Shown here one piece after another: positions 17,677 through 26,964 of a stretch of DNA of 64,000 bases (position 1 is the first letter of the stretch; each line of letters opens with the position of its first letter). Both the position numbers and the translations under genes were made by a program. This DNA is from Deltaproteobacteria bacterium (GTDB lineage Bacteria; SAR324; JACQKK01), in contig JAOUEW010000003.1 in assembly GCA_029858505.1 (NCBI GenBank), positions 203,071-267,070 on the forward strand, in the 5' to 3' direction. The notes beneath the pieces were generated by a model. That model was not told the DNA's origin. It did not search any database and was given only the letters and a program-made list of their open reading frames with translations.

Positions 17677-20207
17677 CCCAGTTGTTTGGGATAATCCAAG
17701 TCTTCCGGCTCATCATCCTGGTCATCATCCTCTTCATCGCTGGGCTCCTCGCTGTGCCCTGACCCGCCAGAAACCTCCTCCACCACAGTGATTCCCTCTC
17801 CTTCCTCGCTCTCTTCGTCGTCATCACTTTCTTTGGCGCTTTTGGCAAAGGCCGTCAGCTGGGCCATGGCCTTGGCATACAGGGTTCCTTCCGGATAGGT
17901 TCCCTCCGGGCCCAGTTCTCCCGCGGGCAACCCGGTCATCAACGCCACGCCTTCCTCCACCCGGCGGATGGTGTAGATGTGGAATTTTTCGTCCTTCACG
18001 GCCTGGATGATGTCGTCGGACAGCATCAGGTTCACCCGGTTGGTGTAGGGAATCATCACCCCGCACCCCGTGGGGAACCCCGCGTCTTTCACGAACTCAT
18101 AAAATCCCCGCACTTTTTCGTTCACCCCCCCAATCGGCTGAATTTCTCCGTGCTGGTTCATGGACCCGGTCACGGCAATGTTCTGCAGCACCGGCACCCC
18201 GCTCAAGGCCGACAGGGTGGCCAAAAACTCCGCCACGGTGGCCGAGTCGCCCTCGATCAAACCGTAGTTCTGCTCAAAACAAATCGACACCGACAGGGCC
18301 AGGGGGTTCTTTTGGGCGAACAGTTTGCCCAGGTATCCGTTCAAGATCAGCACCCCTTTGGTGTGAATGCGGCCCGACAAGTCGGCCTCCCGCTCGATGT
18401 TAATCAACCCCGCCCGGCCCGCGTAGGCTTGCGCTGTGATGCGGGTCGGCACCCCAAACATGGTCTGCCCCACCTGATACACCGCCAACCCGTTCACCTG
18501 CCCCACCTTGCCGCCCTCAAAATCCAGCAGAATCGTTCCCTCGCGGATTTCCCGCTTCACCAGTTCTTCTATTTTGCTGTGGCGAAAGTCTCGGTTGTCC
18601 AGGGCCTGGGCCACCACCGCCCGGTCCAAAGACGTCTGCCCTTCCAGCCGGGCCAGGGTGTCGGCCTCGGTAAGGATGTCCATGATTTCGATCATCTGGG
18701 CGCTCAGGCGGTTTTGGTGGCTCACCGCCCGCCCCGACTCCTCCACCAGCCGGGCCACCGCCCCCGCTTCCAGGGGCAGCAAGTTTTGCCGCTGGCTCTG
18801 GTACAACAGGTAATCCACATAGTGATCCATCAGGGCCGGGGTACGGGCCAGGGTGCCTGAAAAATCCGCCTGAATTTTAAACAACCGGTCAAACTCATCG
18901 TCCACCACCCGAATCATTCCAATCAGGTCTTCGTCCCCAATCAAAATCACCTTGGTGCGAAATTCGATCAGTTCAGGTTCCATGTGCGAGTGGGAGCGCA
19001 GGCCGTACTCGGCCAGTTGGTCTTGCAGCTTGATCCGCCCGGCCCGCAGGGCCCGTTTGAGAGCCTGATAGGCCATGGGCTGCTGAACCAAGTCAATGGC
19101 CTGCAAAATAAGGTAGCCCCCCGAAGCTTGCAGCAAAGACCCCGCCCGGATCTGAGAGAAGTCCGTCTTCAACACCCCGTGCTCCTCCGTGTAGTCCACC
19201 CCGCCAATCAAGTTCACATAGGTGGGAGAAAGCTCCACCACCATGGGGGCGTGGTTTTCCCCGGAGCGGTCCACCAAAATATTCAACCGGCTGTTCTTCA
19301 AAAACTGCTGGCGGAGCGCCTGCACCTGCATTCCCCCAAAGGGGGTCGACACAGCGCTTTCCGCCAAAAACAGAAACCGCTTGTCCACAATTTCTCGCTC
19401 TAGTTCTTCCAGAAACTGCCCCAAGGGGGGGGTCTCCTCCAGCAGCTTCCGCATCCCGCTCACGTACTCGCGCACCAGGGCCGACACCTGCTGCTCGATG
19501 AAGGCATCAATGGTTTCTCGTTTTTCTCGGTCCAGCGCCAGCAGTTTGGGGTTCACCTCGGCCATTTTGCCCAGCAGCTCTTTTCGCCGTTCATCAAACC
19601 GCTGCCGCTCCTCCACCGTCAGGCTTAGGTATTCCTCCTCTTTCATGGGGTGCCCATCCACCAGGGGAATCAAGTTCACCCCCGTGCTGGTGGTTTGCAC
19701 CACCATGCCCAAACTTTCGGCGAAGGTTTCCACCTCTTTGCTCAAGGCTTGTTCCTTGGCCTCCACGGCTTCTTTCATCCGCTGCACGTTGGCCTTCACC
19801 GCGGGCTGTTCCAGCAGGTTGGGAATCTGCCGGTCCAGCAACGAGAGCAATTCCTCGATGTAACGGTTCACCTGCTTGCCCTGGCCTGGCGAAAGGTACA
19901 ATACCAGGGGGCGTTGGGGGTTGGTGTAATTTTGACGCAGGCAAATGTCTTGGCCGGGGGGTTCTCCCTGGGCTTTGTCTTCCACCAGCCGGTGGACCGT
20001 GGGGGTTTTGCCGCTGAGAGGCATGCCGGTCACGGTGATGTTGAACCGCCCCTCCTTCACCGCCAGCCCGAAGGCCAGGGCTTTCAGCCCCCGCTCCTGG
20101 CCGGGCAAGGTGGGGGCGGCCTGGGGCACCTTCCGCTGGCCGATTTGTTCTGGGTCACAAGCGCAGATCAGATCCGACCAACGCAATTCGGTGGGTTTTT
20201 CGGTCAT
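17673..20207 (-). CDS. Lon-type ATP-dependent protease (AAA_32 family)
   Basis: An 844-residue protease with an AAA domain unlike that of classical LonA. Walker A is GMPLSGKT at about 61-68. The segment ASGGYLILQAIDLV fits Walker B. The C-terminal Lon peptidase domain has the catalytic serine in EGDSATVAEF (about 653) and lysine in GGVNEKVRGF (about 697), plus VTGSMNQHGEIQPIGG. The large insertion around 120-250 is helical and charged. The tail after 790 is very acidic. It lacks a membrane anchor and a LAN domain, so it belongs to the soluble Lon-like group. Confidence 0.9.
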   Translation of the reverse strand: MTEKPTELRWSDLICACDPEQIGQRKVPQAAPTLPGQERGLKALAFGLAVKEGRFNITVTGMPLSGKTPTVHRLVEDKAQGEPPGQDICLRQNYTNPQRPLVLYLSPGQGKQVNRYIEELLSLLDRQIPNLLEQPAVKANVQRMKEAVEAKEQALSKEVETFAESLGMVVQTTSTGVNLIPLVDGHPMKEEEYLSLTVEERQRFDERRKELLGKMAEVNPKLLALDREKRETIDAFIEQQVSALVREYVSGMRKLLEETPPLGQFLEELEREIVDKRFLFLAESAVSTPFGGMQVQALRQQFLKNSRLNILVDRSGENHAPMVVELSPTYVNLIGGVDYTEEHGVLKTDFSQIRAGSLLQASGGYLILQAIDLVQQPMAYQALKRALRAGRIKLQDQLAEYGLRSHSHMEPELIEFRTKVILIGDEDLIGMIRVVDDEFDRLFKIQADFSGTLARTPALMDHYVDYLLYQSQRQNLLPLEAGAVARLVEESGRAVSHQNRLSAQMIEIMDILTEADTLARLEGQTSLDRAVVAQALDNRDFRHSKIEELVKREIREGTILLDFEGGKVGQVNGLAVYQVGQTMFGVPTRITAQAYAGRAGLINIEREADLSGRIHTKGVLILNGYLGKLFAQKNPLALSVSICFEQNYGLIEGDSATVAEFLATLSALSGVPVLQNIAVTGSMNQHGEIQPIGGVNEKVRGFYEFVKDAGFPTGCGVMIPYTNRVNLMLSDDIIQAVKDEKFHIYTIRRVEEGVALMTGLPAGELGPEGTYPEGTLYAKAMAQLTAFAKSAKESDDDEESEEGEGITVVEEVSGGSGHSEEPSDEEDDDQDDEPEDLDYPKQLG

Positions 20208-20399
20208 GGGCCCCTGGGGAGATCGGGTTCTTTTGGTTAACCCATTATCTCATATTTCCACCCCCAATTTCCCTGCTCCCCCGGCATAAACACAACTGAA
20301 TAAATCACCGATTTTCTGACAAGCACGGTTGTTGCATTAAATGCATTGACCCGGAAGGACAACTTCTGCCCCCAGAGACCATCGCCCACAAATAAAACC

Positions 20400-21191
20400 A
20401 TGAAATCTAAAACATATCATCAGGTTATCTCAACACTCCGAAGCCTAACCCTGGGGTTGGGCGGGGCAGGAATGATCATGCTATGGACGCCAGGATGCTC
20501 CTCCCAGGAAGAAATCGCCCTCTCGGCCATGACCCATTTTCACAAAGGCGCCGATGCCCACCTGAAGGGGGACCAGCGGGGGGCCATCCGCCACTACAAA
20601 ATGGCCCTGGAACTGGACGATCACGTTTACGAAGCCTGGTACAACCTGGGTCTGGCCTATTACCAAACCGAGAACTACGCGGAAGCCGAGATGAGTTTCC
20701 GCAAGGCCCTAGAGGTTCAACCCGACTCCCCCGATGCCCATTATAATTTGGCGTTGACCCTGGATCGGCTGAACCGGGTGGATGAAGCGGACCGCCAATA
20801 CCATTTTTACCGCACCTTGATGGCCGCGGCGGCGGCCACCCCAGCGGCGGCGGCACCCGCTTTGCCCTGGGTCAACGCGCCGGCCGCCAAACCTGCCGTT
20901 CAACAAGCCCCCAAACCAGGCCGCCCCGATGCCGCCCCGGCTGGGACCCCGGCAGAGGCTACCGCTGGTCAACCCCCACAGTTAGACAAGCCCCCCTTGG
21001 GGCAGTCTGCTGCGCCGTCTTCTCAACCCCAGGCTGGCACCCCGGTTCGTCCAGGGCCCAGGCCAGGGGCCCAGGCCCCCAGGCCTGCCCCGCGGGCCAC
21101 ACCGCAGGCAGCCCCCAGGGCTTCTTCCTCTCAACCGGCTTCTCATGGAGCATCTGAAAAATGGTGGAACAAGGAGTTCCCGAATCCCTGA
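20400..21191 (+). CDS. TPR-containing putative lipoprotein
   Basis: About 263 residues. A hydrophobic N-terminus ends in MLWTPGCSS, a weak lipobox with a cysteine about 31 residues in. Three TPR motifs follow (for example AWYNLGLAYYQTENYAEAE), then a long proline/alanine-rich tail and a short aromatic end SEKWWNKEF. The ATG at 20400 was chosen over TTG at 20346 because it starts the signal sequence. The last 31 bases overlap the next gene, pointing to coupled expression. Confidence 0.75.
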   Translation: MKSKTYHQVISTLRSLTLGLGGAGMIMLWTPGCSSQEEIALSAMTHFHKGADAHLKGDQRGAIRHYKMALELDDHVYEAWYNLGLAYYQTENYAEAEMSFRKALEVQPDSPDAHYNLALTLDRLNRVDEADRQYHFYRTLMAAAAATPAAAAPALPWVNAPAAKPAVQQAPKPGRPDAAPAGTPAEATAGQPPQLDKPPLGQSAAPSSQPQAGTPVRPGPRPGAQAPRPAPRATPQAAPRASSSQPASHGASEKWWNKEFPNP

Positions 21192-23533
21192 TCCCAGGGC
21201 AAACTGAACCAAGTCTGCCCCCACTCCCCTCCCTGCACGGGGGCGGAGATATCCTGCGGCTGGATTTTTTAATTCAAAGCCTGGATCACCCGGATTCCCA
21301 GGTGGCCATGTGGGCCGCCTACACCCTGGTGGAACGCCACCAGGAACAGGTGCATTTGTTTTTGGACCGGTTGGTGGCCTCTCCCCTGGATGACGTGCGG
21401 GAGTCTGGGGTGAACTTGGCCGGAAAACTCCGGCTGTCGGCCTATGGGTTTCCTCTGCTGCGGCTGTTTCTCCAGGCCCAGGGTGAAATCAAAGCCTCGG
21501 CGGCGGCGGCCCTGGGGCGGCTGGCCTATGCCCCGGCGGAAAAGGCCCTGCTGGAATACTTCGAACAGTCGGTACTGCAAGCCGAGCGAAACCTGCCCGA
21601 CCTGGAGGCGGCGGCCCAGGCCCTGCTAGACTTAAACCCCGAACGCCATTGGAAGCGGGTGGCCGCCCAGTTGGCCCCGGCCATCAAAAGTCACCCCCTG
21701 TTTACCAGCCTGTACCGGGTGCTCAGCCGCCACGCCACCACCGGCGAGCGGATGGCGCAACTGGCCCAGGCCTACCAATCTCCCCGCAAGCTGTTCCACG
21801 ATTTCAACTTGGTGCGCCACCTGATGGAACTCACCGGAAGGCCCAACACCAGCCGCCACCTGCAGGCCCGCCTGAACCACGGGCTGACCCTGCCAGAAGC
21901 CTACCGGGAAGCCCTGGGGGTGCTGGGGCTGGACGAGGCCATGGCCCGCGCCGAAGAGGAAATCACCGCGCTGCGGGCCTGCGCCCCCACCGCCGAAGGG
22001 GTGGCTCATTTGTTGGAGTGCATTCCCCCCTTGCTGCGGGCGCTGCTGCCCGGAGACGAAGAAGCCGAACGCCTGATTCAACTGGCCAAGGGCTGCCAAG
22101 CCTGGACCGCCGAGTGGGACGAAGCCATTTTGAAAGTGCGAGAGATGGAATATCACTTTTTGGCCGCCCTGCCCCTCACCGCCGCCTTGAAACACGCCGA
22201 ACACACCTGCCTGGAGAAACCAGAGGCCCACGCCCTCACCATCGCCCAAATTTATCGCTCTCCCATGCTGTCTCCCAGCTTCATGCGCCGGGTGCTGGGG
22301 CTGATGGCGGTTCCCACCCCCGACGGCCATGCTGAACCTGACGGAGAAGGCCCCCCGGAATGGCTGTGGGACGATGAAAAGGAAGCCCTGTGGAAACTGT
22401 TTTCCGGACAATTGGAAAAAGCCGATTATCCGTTTGAACAGGTGCTGCCCCAACCTTGGAATTATCAAATTCCCGGATTGATGGAGCGGCTGGCCCGCCT
22501 GCTGGAGCGACGGTTGCCCTACTTTTTAAACACCGGTCGGCGCAAGGCCGTGGATTACACCCTGGAGGTGCTGCGGCGTGCCGGCCAAGCCGATGCCGCT
22601 AGCCTGCTGGCGGCCCGGTTCGACCCCCTGATGATCCGCCACCGCCAAGCATTTCTGGAATTCATCAGCCACCTGCCAGACCGGCGGTTCTTGGCCCCCC
22701 TGGTGCGCCACACCCGAGAGTACGACCCGGACCAGGACCGGTTGATCCGATTCATCGCGGCCGTACACGGCCTGCAAGCCCCGGCCCTGCCCGAGCCCGC
22801 CCAGCCACGCCCCCTGGGGGCCAACCCCACCACCGCCCGGCTGGTGTGCCCCTCGTGCCATTCGGTTTACCATTACCTGCTGCAAGAGGTGTATGTTTCT
22901 TTAGACCGGGTGGAACAACGGCAAATCCCCCGGGAGGAAGACATTTGGCTGCCCGCCCCCCTGGTGTGCAAAAATTGCCACGAGACGGTTCCCTTTCATC
23001 CGGACCTGCCTTTTTTGCAGGAACTCTACGCCGATATTTTGAACATGCGGATGATTCACTTGAACCACCGCGACAACTCCGGCCCCAGCCACCTGCATCT
23101 CATCGCCTTTCCCCATTTGGACGGAAAGCCGGTGCATCCCGCGTTGTTCTTGGCGGACGTTCAGCAGGCCCTGGCTCACCCAGACAGCCTGACCCCCGCC
23201 CGCCGGGCACTGCTGCAAACCGAAGCCGGAAAACTCTACCTAGAAATGGGGAACCGGGAAAAAGCGCGGGAGGCCTTCCAAGACATTCTCACCGGATCGG
23301 AACGAAACCCCGCGGCGCTGTATCACCTGGGGCTCATCGCCTTCCAAGAGAAAAACCTCCACGACGCAAGAGTGTATTTCTCTCTGTTGGTGCAGTCGTG
23401 CGCCAGGGAGTCGTTTGAAAAAGACGCCGAGAACCCGGTGGACCTGGCCCAGCACTACCTGCGGCTGCTGGACCGCCCAGACTACAAGCGCACTCAGTTC
23501 CGGCTGATTTCTTCAGACCCTTCCCCCGGCTAA
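21161..23533 (+). CDS. HEAT-repeat protein with zinc ribbon and C-terminal TPRs
   Basis: A 790-residue protein with no signal peptide. The first 120 residues contain HEAT-like helical repeats (VAMWAAYTLVERH, VRESGVNLAGKL, IKASAAAALGRLA). A zinc-ribbon-like segment sits at about 563-605, with CPSCHSVYHY and CKNCHETVPF. The C-terminus carries TPR-like repeats (KLYLEMGNREKAREAFQDIL). I do not recognise the whole architecture. The start overlaps the TPR lipoprotein gene by 31 bases in another frame. Confidence 0.75.
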   Translation: MVEQGVPESLIPGQTEPSLPPLPSLHGGGDILRLDFLIQSLDHPDSQVAMWAAYTLVERHQEQVHLFLDRLVASPLDDVRESGVNLAGKLRLSAYGFPLLRLFLQAQGEIKASAAAALGRLAYAPAEKALLEYFEQSVLQAERNLPDLEAAAQALLDLNPERHWKRVAAQLAPAIKSHPLFTSLYRVLSRHATTGERMAQLAQAYQSPRKLFHDFNLVRHLMELTGRPNTSRHLQARLNHGLTLPEAYREALGVLGLDEAMARAEEEITALRACAPTAEGVAHLLECIPPLLRALLPGDEEAERLIQLAKGCQAWTAEWDEAILKVREMEYHFLAALPLTAALKHAEHTCLEKPEAHALTIAQIYRSPMLSPSFMRRVLGLMAVPTPDGHAEPDGEGPPEWLWDDEKEALWKLFSGQLEKADYPFEQVLPQPWNYQIPGLMERLARLLERRLPYFLNTGRRKAVDYTLEVLRRAGQADAASLLAARFDPLMIRHRQAFLEFISHLPDRRFLAPLVRHTREYDPDQDRLIRFIAAVHGLQAPALPEPAQPRPLGANPTTARLVCPSCHSVYHYLLQEVYVSLDRVEQRQIPREEDIWLPAPLVCKNCHETVPFHPDLPFLQELYADILNMRMIHLNHRDNSGPSHLHLIAFPHLDGKPVHPALFLADVQQALAHPDSLTPARRALLQTEAGKLYLEMGNREKAREAFQDILTGSERNPAALYHLGLIAFQEKNLHDARVYFSLLVQSCARESFEKDAENPVDLAQHYLRLLDRPDYKRTQFRLISSDPSPG

Positions 23534-23583
23534 TCTTCTGCCGGGGTATTCTTCTCTGCTTGTGATGTTCCCCCCCCGAGAAG

Positions 23584-23652
23584 CACCCCTCCCTGGCACC
23601 TTCGGTGCCTGTCCCTCCCCATCATGGAGGGGATGCCCGCAGGGGAGGGGTG
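23584..23652. repeat. dispersed repeat family 1, copy A (palindromic)
   Basis: Begins CACCCCTCCCTGG and ends GGGGAGGGGTG, which pair. Inside are two more hairpins: GGCACC/GGTGCC, and CCCTCCCC with GGAGGGG. It lies 50 bases past the HEAT-protein stop. Related cores occur at 47089-47280 and 57280-57331. Confidence 0.75.
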
Positions 23653-23743
23653 CAAGGATGGGATGGCTTTTTCTTGCGGCAATTGAAAAGATGGACTTGG
23701 TTCTCTGTGTTCCCTCTCCCCCCAATGCCCAAACCACCCGGCC

Positions 23744-24907
23744 ATGGCCGACACCCCCTGCATCTACCTGGATTACAACGCCACCGCCCCTTTGTGGCCA
23801 GAAGCCGCCCACACCCTTTCCCGGGCCGCCGCTGAGGCCTGGGCCAATCCTTCCAGCACCCACCGGCCCGGCCAGCAGGCCCGGGCTGCCCTGGAGGAGG
23901 CCCGGGGGGCCCTGGCCCGTTGGCTGTCCATAGAGCGTGCCCAGCTCACCTTTACCAGCGGCGGCAGCGAGGGCAACAACACCCTGCTGGGCTGGCTGGC
24001 CTGGGAACCCCGCCCTGTTCATCTGGTGATATCCGCCGTGGAGCATCCCTCGGTGCTGCGGGTGGCGGAGTGGCTGGAGAGCCGGGGGGTAGAAGTCAGC
24101 CGCCTGCCAGTGAACCCCCAGGGGCAGGTGATGGCCGACCGACTGGAAGAACTGCTGCGGCCCCACACCCGGCTGGTGAGCGTGATGACGGCCAACAGTG
24201 AAACCGGGGTGATTCAACCCCTGGGGGCTCTGGGGGCCCTGCTGGCCCGCCTGAACCAAGACCGCCCCCCCCAGCAGCGCGTCTGGTTTCACACCGACGC
24301 CGTCCAGGCCGCCGGGCGGATTCCCCTGGATTGGAAGGGCTGGGGGGTGGATGCCGCCACCCTTACTGCCCACAAAATGGGGGGGCCCAAGGGCATTGGG
24401 CTGCTGTGGGCCGCCCGTGAATACCCCTTCCACCCCTTGGTGCGGGGGGGCGGCCAGGAACGGGGCCGGCGCTCTGGCACCGAACCGGCTTACCTGGCGG
24501 CGGCCTTCGCCACGGCGGCGGAGCAGACCGCCCGGCACCAAACCGAATTCACCCAACGCTGGCGGGAATGGCGCGATGCCCTGGCCAGGGAGCTGGCCCA
24601 AGAGCCGGGGTTCTTCCTGGTGGGGGAACTGAGCGAGCGGCTGCCCAACACCCTGAACGGCGGGTTCGAGGGGGTTCCCTCCGATCTGTTGGCCATTCGG
24701 CTGGACCTGGCGGGGGTGGCGGTGTCCACTGGCTCCGCCTGCCAGTCGGGGGCGGCCCATGCCAGCCATGTGCTGGAAGCCATGGGGCTGCCCGAAGCCC
24801 GCCGCGAGGCCGCCATCCGCATCAGCCTGGGCCATGGCACCACCTGGGAACATTGCCAGCAAGCCGCGGAGATCATCCGCCGAGAGGCCGCCTTTTTACG
24901 GGGCTAA
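23744..24907 (+). CDS. NifS/IscS-family cysteine desulfurase
   Basis: A 387-residue class V aminotransferase-fold enzyme that releases sulfur from cysteine as a protein-bound persulfide. PLP-binding lysine K211 lies in TAHKMGGPKGIG. The catalytic cysteine C333 lies in STGSACQSG. HPSVLRVAEWL and NSETGVIQPL are also typical. The sulfur acceptor is unknown, and no iscU or nifU is adjacent. It could serve tRNA thiolation or Fe-S assembly. The cysM/sulfur-carrier pair lies about 1 kb downstream. Confidence 0.92.
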   Translation: MADTPCIYLDYNATAPLWPEAAHTLSRAAAEAWANPSSTHRPGQQARAALEEARGALARWLSIERAQLTFTSGGSEGNNTLLGWLAWEPRPVHLVISAVEHPSVLRVAEWLESRGVEVSRLPVNPQGQVMADRLEELLRPHTRLVSVMTANSETGVIQPLGALGALLARLNQDRPPQQRVWFHTDAVQAAGRIPLDWKGWGVDAATLTAHKMGGPKGIGLLWAAREYPFHPLVRGGGQERGRRSGTEPAYLAAAFATAAEQTARHQTEFTQRWREWRDALARELAQEPGFFLVGELSERLPNTLNGGFEGVPSDLLAIRLDLAGVAVSTGSACQSGAAHASHVLEAMGLPEARREAAIRISLGHGTTWEHCQQAAEIIRREAAFLRG

Positions 24908-25036
24908 AAAATAGAGGTAAAATAGAGCATCGGGCTTATGACTATTTTAACCTGAAAGAAGCAAATCTTTTCTTAAAAAAGCAACGCCCCGTTTTTCGTC
25001 TGCTGTCCGTTTCCATGGAAAGCAGGGATAAAGAGA

Positions 25037-25105
25037 GTATAGAAACGCCTACATAACCAGGATTTTTGCTGTAAAAAGGGGAATGGGGGGCGAAGCCCCC
25101 AAAAG
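25037..25105. repeat. dispersed repeat family 2, copy 5 (reversed)
   Basis: Read on the minus strand this is GGGGGCTTCGCCCCCC, then TTCCCC, then TTACAGCAAAAATCCTGG followed by TTATGTAGGCGTTTC. This matches the right half of the 34397-34543 copy in order and spacing. Confidence 0.65.
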
Positions 25106-25375
25106 TCAGGGGGACGGGAACAAGGAAGAGAACTTGCGGGGCTCGGCTTAAGAATTCTTCCAGGGGGCCGATACTCTTGGTAGGCAGAACTTCCGTTCAG
25201 CCTTAAAGCCCCGATGGGGGCACGGGAAGGCAGGGAAGCTTTCTCATTCCACCGGCAGGGACGCCGGAGACCCGTATCCACGGGACATCTTTGCTCCCCT
25301 CCGGGAGGCGGACCCTCCCGGATGGTTCACCTGTGCTGGCCCATTGCTCCACACCCGATCGCAGGAGCCATTCCC
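25106..25375 (+). promoter_or_regulatory. structured untranslated leader of unknown type
   Basis: About 270 bases before a small secreted protein. Successive hairpins can be read near the 3' end: GCCTT/AAGGC enclosing GCCCC/GGGGC (about 25200-25236), CCGGC/GCCGG, CCCGT/ACGGG, and TCCGGGAGG/CCTCCCGGA with a five-base loop, the last about 35 bases before an AGGAG ribosome-binding site. It does not match a riboswitch consensus I know. Confidence 0.35.
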
Positions 25376-25777
25376 ATGGCCCATTCCATTCTTTCCTGGC
25401 TGAAACCCCTTTCTCGCGCCCTGGTCATCACCCTGGCCATGACCCTGATGCTGGCGCCCGCCGCCCAGGCCCAGCGCTACAAAAAGCATCGGAATTTCTA
25501 CGACATCAAAGAGTTGCAAAAGTTGTTCGCCGTGGCCAGAGAATCGGGCCTGTCTCAAAAAGACATTGAAGCCATGGTGATTGAGGATAACGGCAAGGTC
25601 ATTAACGCCTGGAAATACCTGCAAGACCTGCTGAAAGCGGAGAAAGAGAAGGAAGCCCGCCGCCAAGCCCTGCTGGCCAAACGCTATCTAAGCCCCACGG
25701 AAATCATGGACGAAATGGACCAGTCTCAGCCAGAAGATTTGACCCAACTGCGGGATTCGTTCAGCGTAAACCCCTAA
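25376..25777 (+). CDS. small secreted protein of unknown function
   Basis: A 133-residue protein with a clear signal peptide cut after APAAQAQ, leaving a charged, helical mature part of about 100 residues. It contains DIKELQKLFAVARESGLSQ, then YLQDLLKAEKEKEARRQALL and an acidic end. The frame extends further upstream, but ATG 25376 has AGGAG with an 8-base gap and starts the signal peptide. I do not recognise the family. It is probably periplasmic. Confidence 0.7.
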   Translation: MAHSILSWLKPLSRALVITLAMTLMLAPAAQAQRYKKHRNFYDIKELQKLFAVARESGLSQKDIEAMVIEDNGKVINAWKYLQDLLKAEKEKEARRQALLAKRYLSPTEIMDEMDQSQPEDLTQLRDSFSVNP

Positions 25778-25940
25778 CCTAAACTCCCCGCTTTCCTGTT
25801 CGCCTTTTTTTCCCTAGAATAAGACTGGCCTTAAGCCTTGTTGGCTTACCGGGGAGGTTTCCCAGGCGAATTGAAAGCCCTGGGAATGCTGTTGATTTCT
25901 CCCATTTTCCCAACCCCCTGTGTTCCTTGTCGTGGATCCG

Positions 25941-26912
25941 ATGACCACCCCCGCCCAGGCCGCCCAAGAACTTCCCCCGTTGGGCCAAACCTTAACCAGT
26001 TTGATTGGCAACACGCCCCTGCTGCGGCTGGCCCACCTGTGCCCGGCGGGGCGCCTGCTGGCCAAGGCCGAGTGGTACAACCCCGGTCAGTCGGTGAAAG
26101 ACCGGGCCGCCTGGAACATCATTCACCAAGCTGAAGTGGCTGGCCGCCTGAAGCCCGGCATGGAGCTGCTGGACGCCACCTCTGGCAACACCGGTATTGC
26201 CTATGCCATGATCGGCGCGTCTCGCGGCTATAAGGTCACCCTGTGCATGCCCGCCAGCGTCACCCCCTCCCGGGTGAAAATCCTGAAAGCCTACGGGGCC
26301 GAGTTGATTCTGACCGACCCCGCCCTGTCTTCCGATGGGGCTATTTTGAAAGCTCGGGAAATGTACCGGGCCGACCCCGACCGGTTCTTCTACGCCGACC
26401 AGTACAGCAACGACAACAATTGGCGGGCCCATTTTCAATCCACCGGCCCGGAAATCTGGCAGCAAACCGAAGGGCGGATCACCCACTTCGTGGCCACCCT
26501 GGGCACCTCTGGCACCTTCATGGGGGTCAGCCGTTACCTAAAAAGCCGCAATCCGGCGGTTCAGGTGGTCGAAATCCAACCCGATTCCCCCTTTCATGGC
26601 CTGGAAGGCATGAAACATATGGAAAGCTCCATCGTTCCAGCGTTCTACGACCCCGCCTTGGCCGACCGGAAAATGACCGTGCGCACCGAACGGGCCTACC
26701 GGCGGGTGGTGGAAGCCTCCCGCCGGGAGGGCCTGCTGCTGGGCATCTCTTCCGGCGCTGCCCTGGAAGGGGCCCTGACCCTGTGCGCCGAGAACCCCCA
26801 GGGGGTGGTGGTCACCCTGTTCCCCGACAGTGGAGTAAAGTATTTGAGCGAACATTTTTGGAATGATACCCTGGAAGACATGACCCCACCCAGCGGAACG
26901 AAAACCCCGTAA
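25941..26912 (+). CDS. cysM: PLP-dependent cysteine synthase family protein (CysM-type)
   Basis: A 323-residue fold-type II PLP enzyme. The PLP lysine K53 is in GQSVKDRAAW. TSGNTGIAYA and the phosphate loop TLGTSGTFMGVSRYL are present. It makes cysteine from O-acetylserine or O-phosphoserine and a sulfur donor. The next gene, 52 bases downstream, encodes a CysO-like sulfur carrier, the pairing known from Mycobacterium tuberculosis, so the donor may be a protein thiocarboxylate. ATG 25941 is favoured over GTG 25920. Confidence 0.88.
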   Translation: MTTPAQAAQELPPLGQTLTSLIGNTPLLRLAHLCPAGRLLAKAEWYNPGQSVKDRAAWNIIHQAEVAGRLKPGMELLDATSGNTGIAYAMIGASRGYKVTLCMPASVTPSRVKILKAYGAELILTDPALSSDGAILKAREMYRADPDRFFYADQYSNDNNWRAHFQSTGPEIWQQTEGRITHFVATLGTSGTFMGVSRYLKSRNPAVQVVEIQPDSPFHGLEGMKHMESSIVPAFYDPALADRKMTVRTERAYRRVVEASRREGLLLGISSGAALEGALTLCAENPQGVVVTLFPDSGVKYLSEHFWNDTLEDMTPPSGTKTP

Positions 26913-26964
26913 CTATTTTATTTCACTATCTTATCAATAACATACCAATACCCGGAGAACACCC

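Noticed and set aside
23513..24862. 449-residue minus-strand frame opposite the cysteine desulfurase
   Set aside because: Antisense shadow of a gene with intact catalytic motifs.
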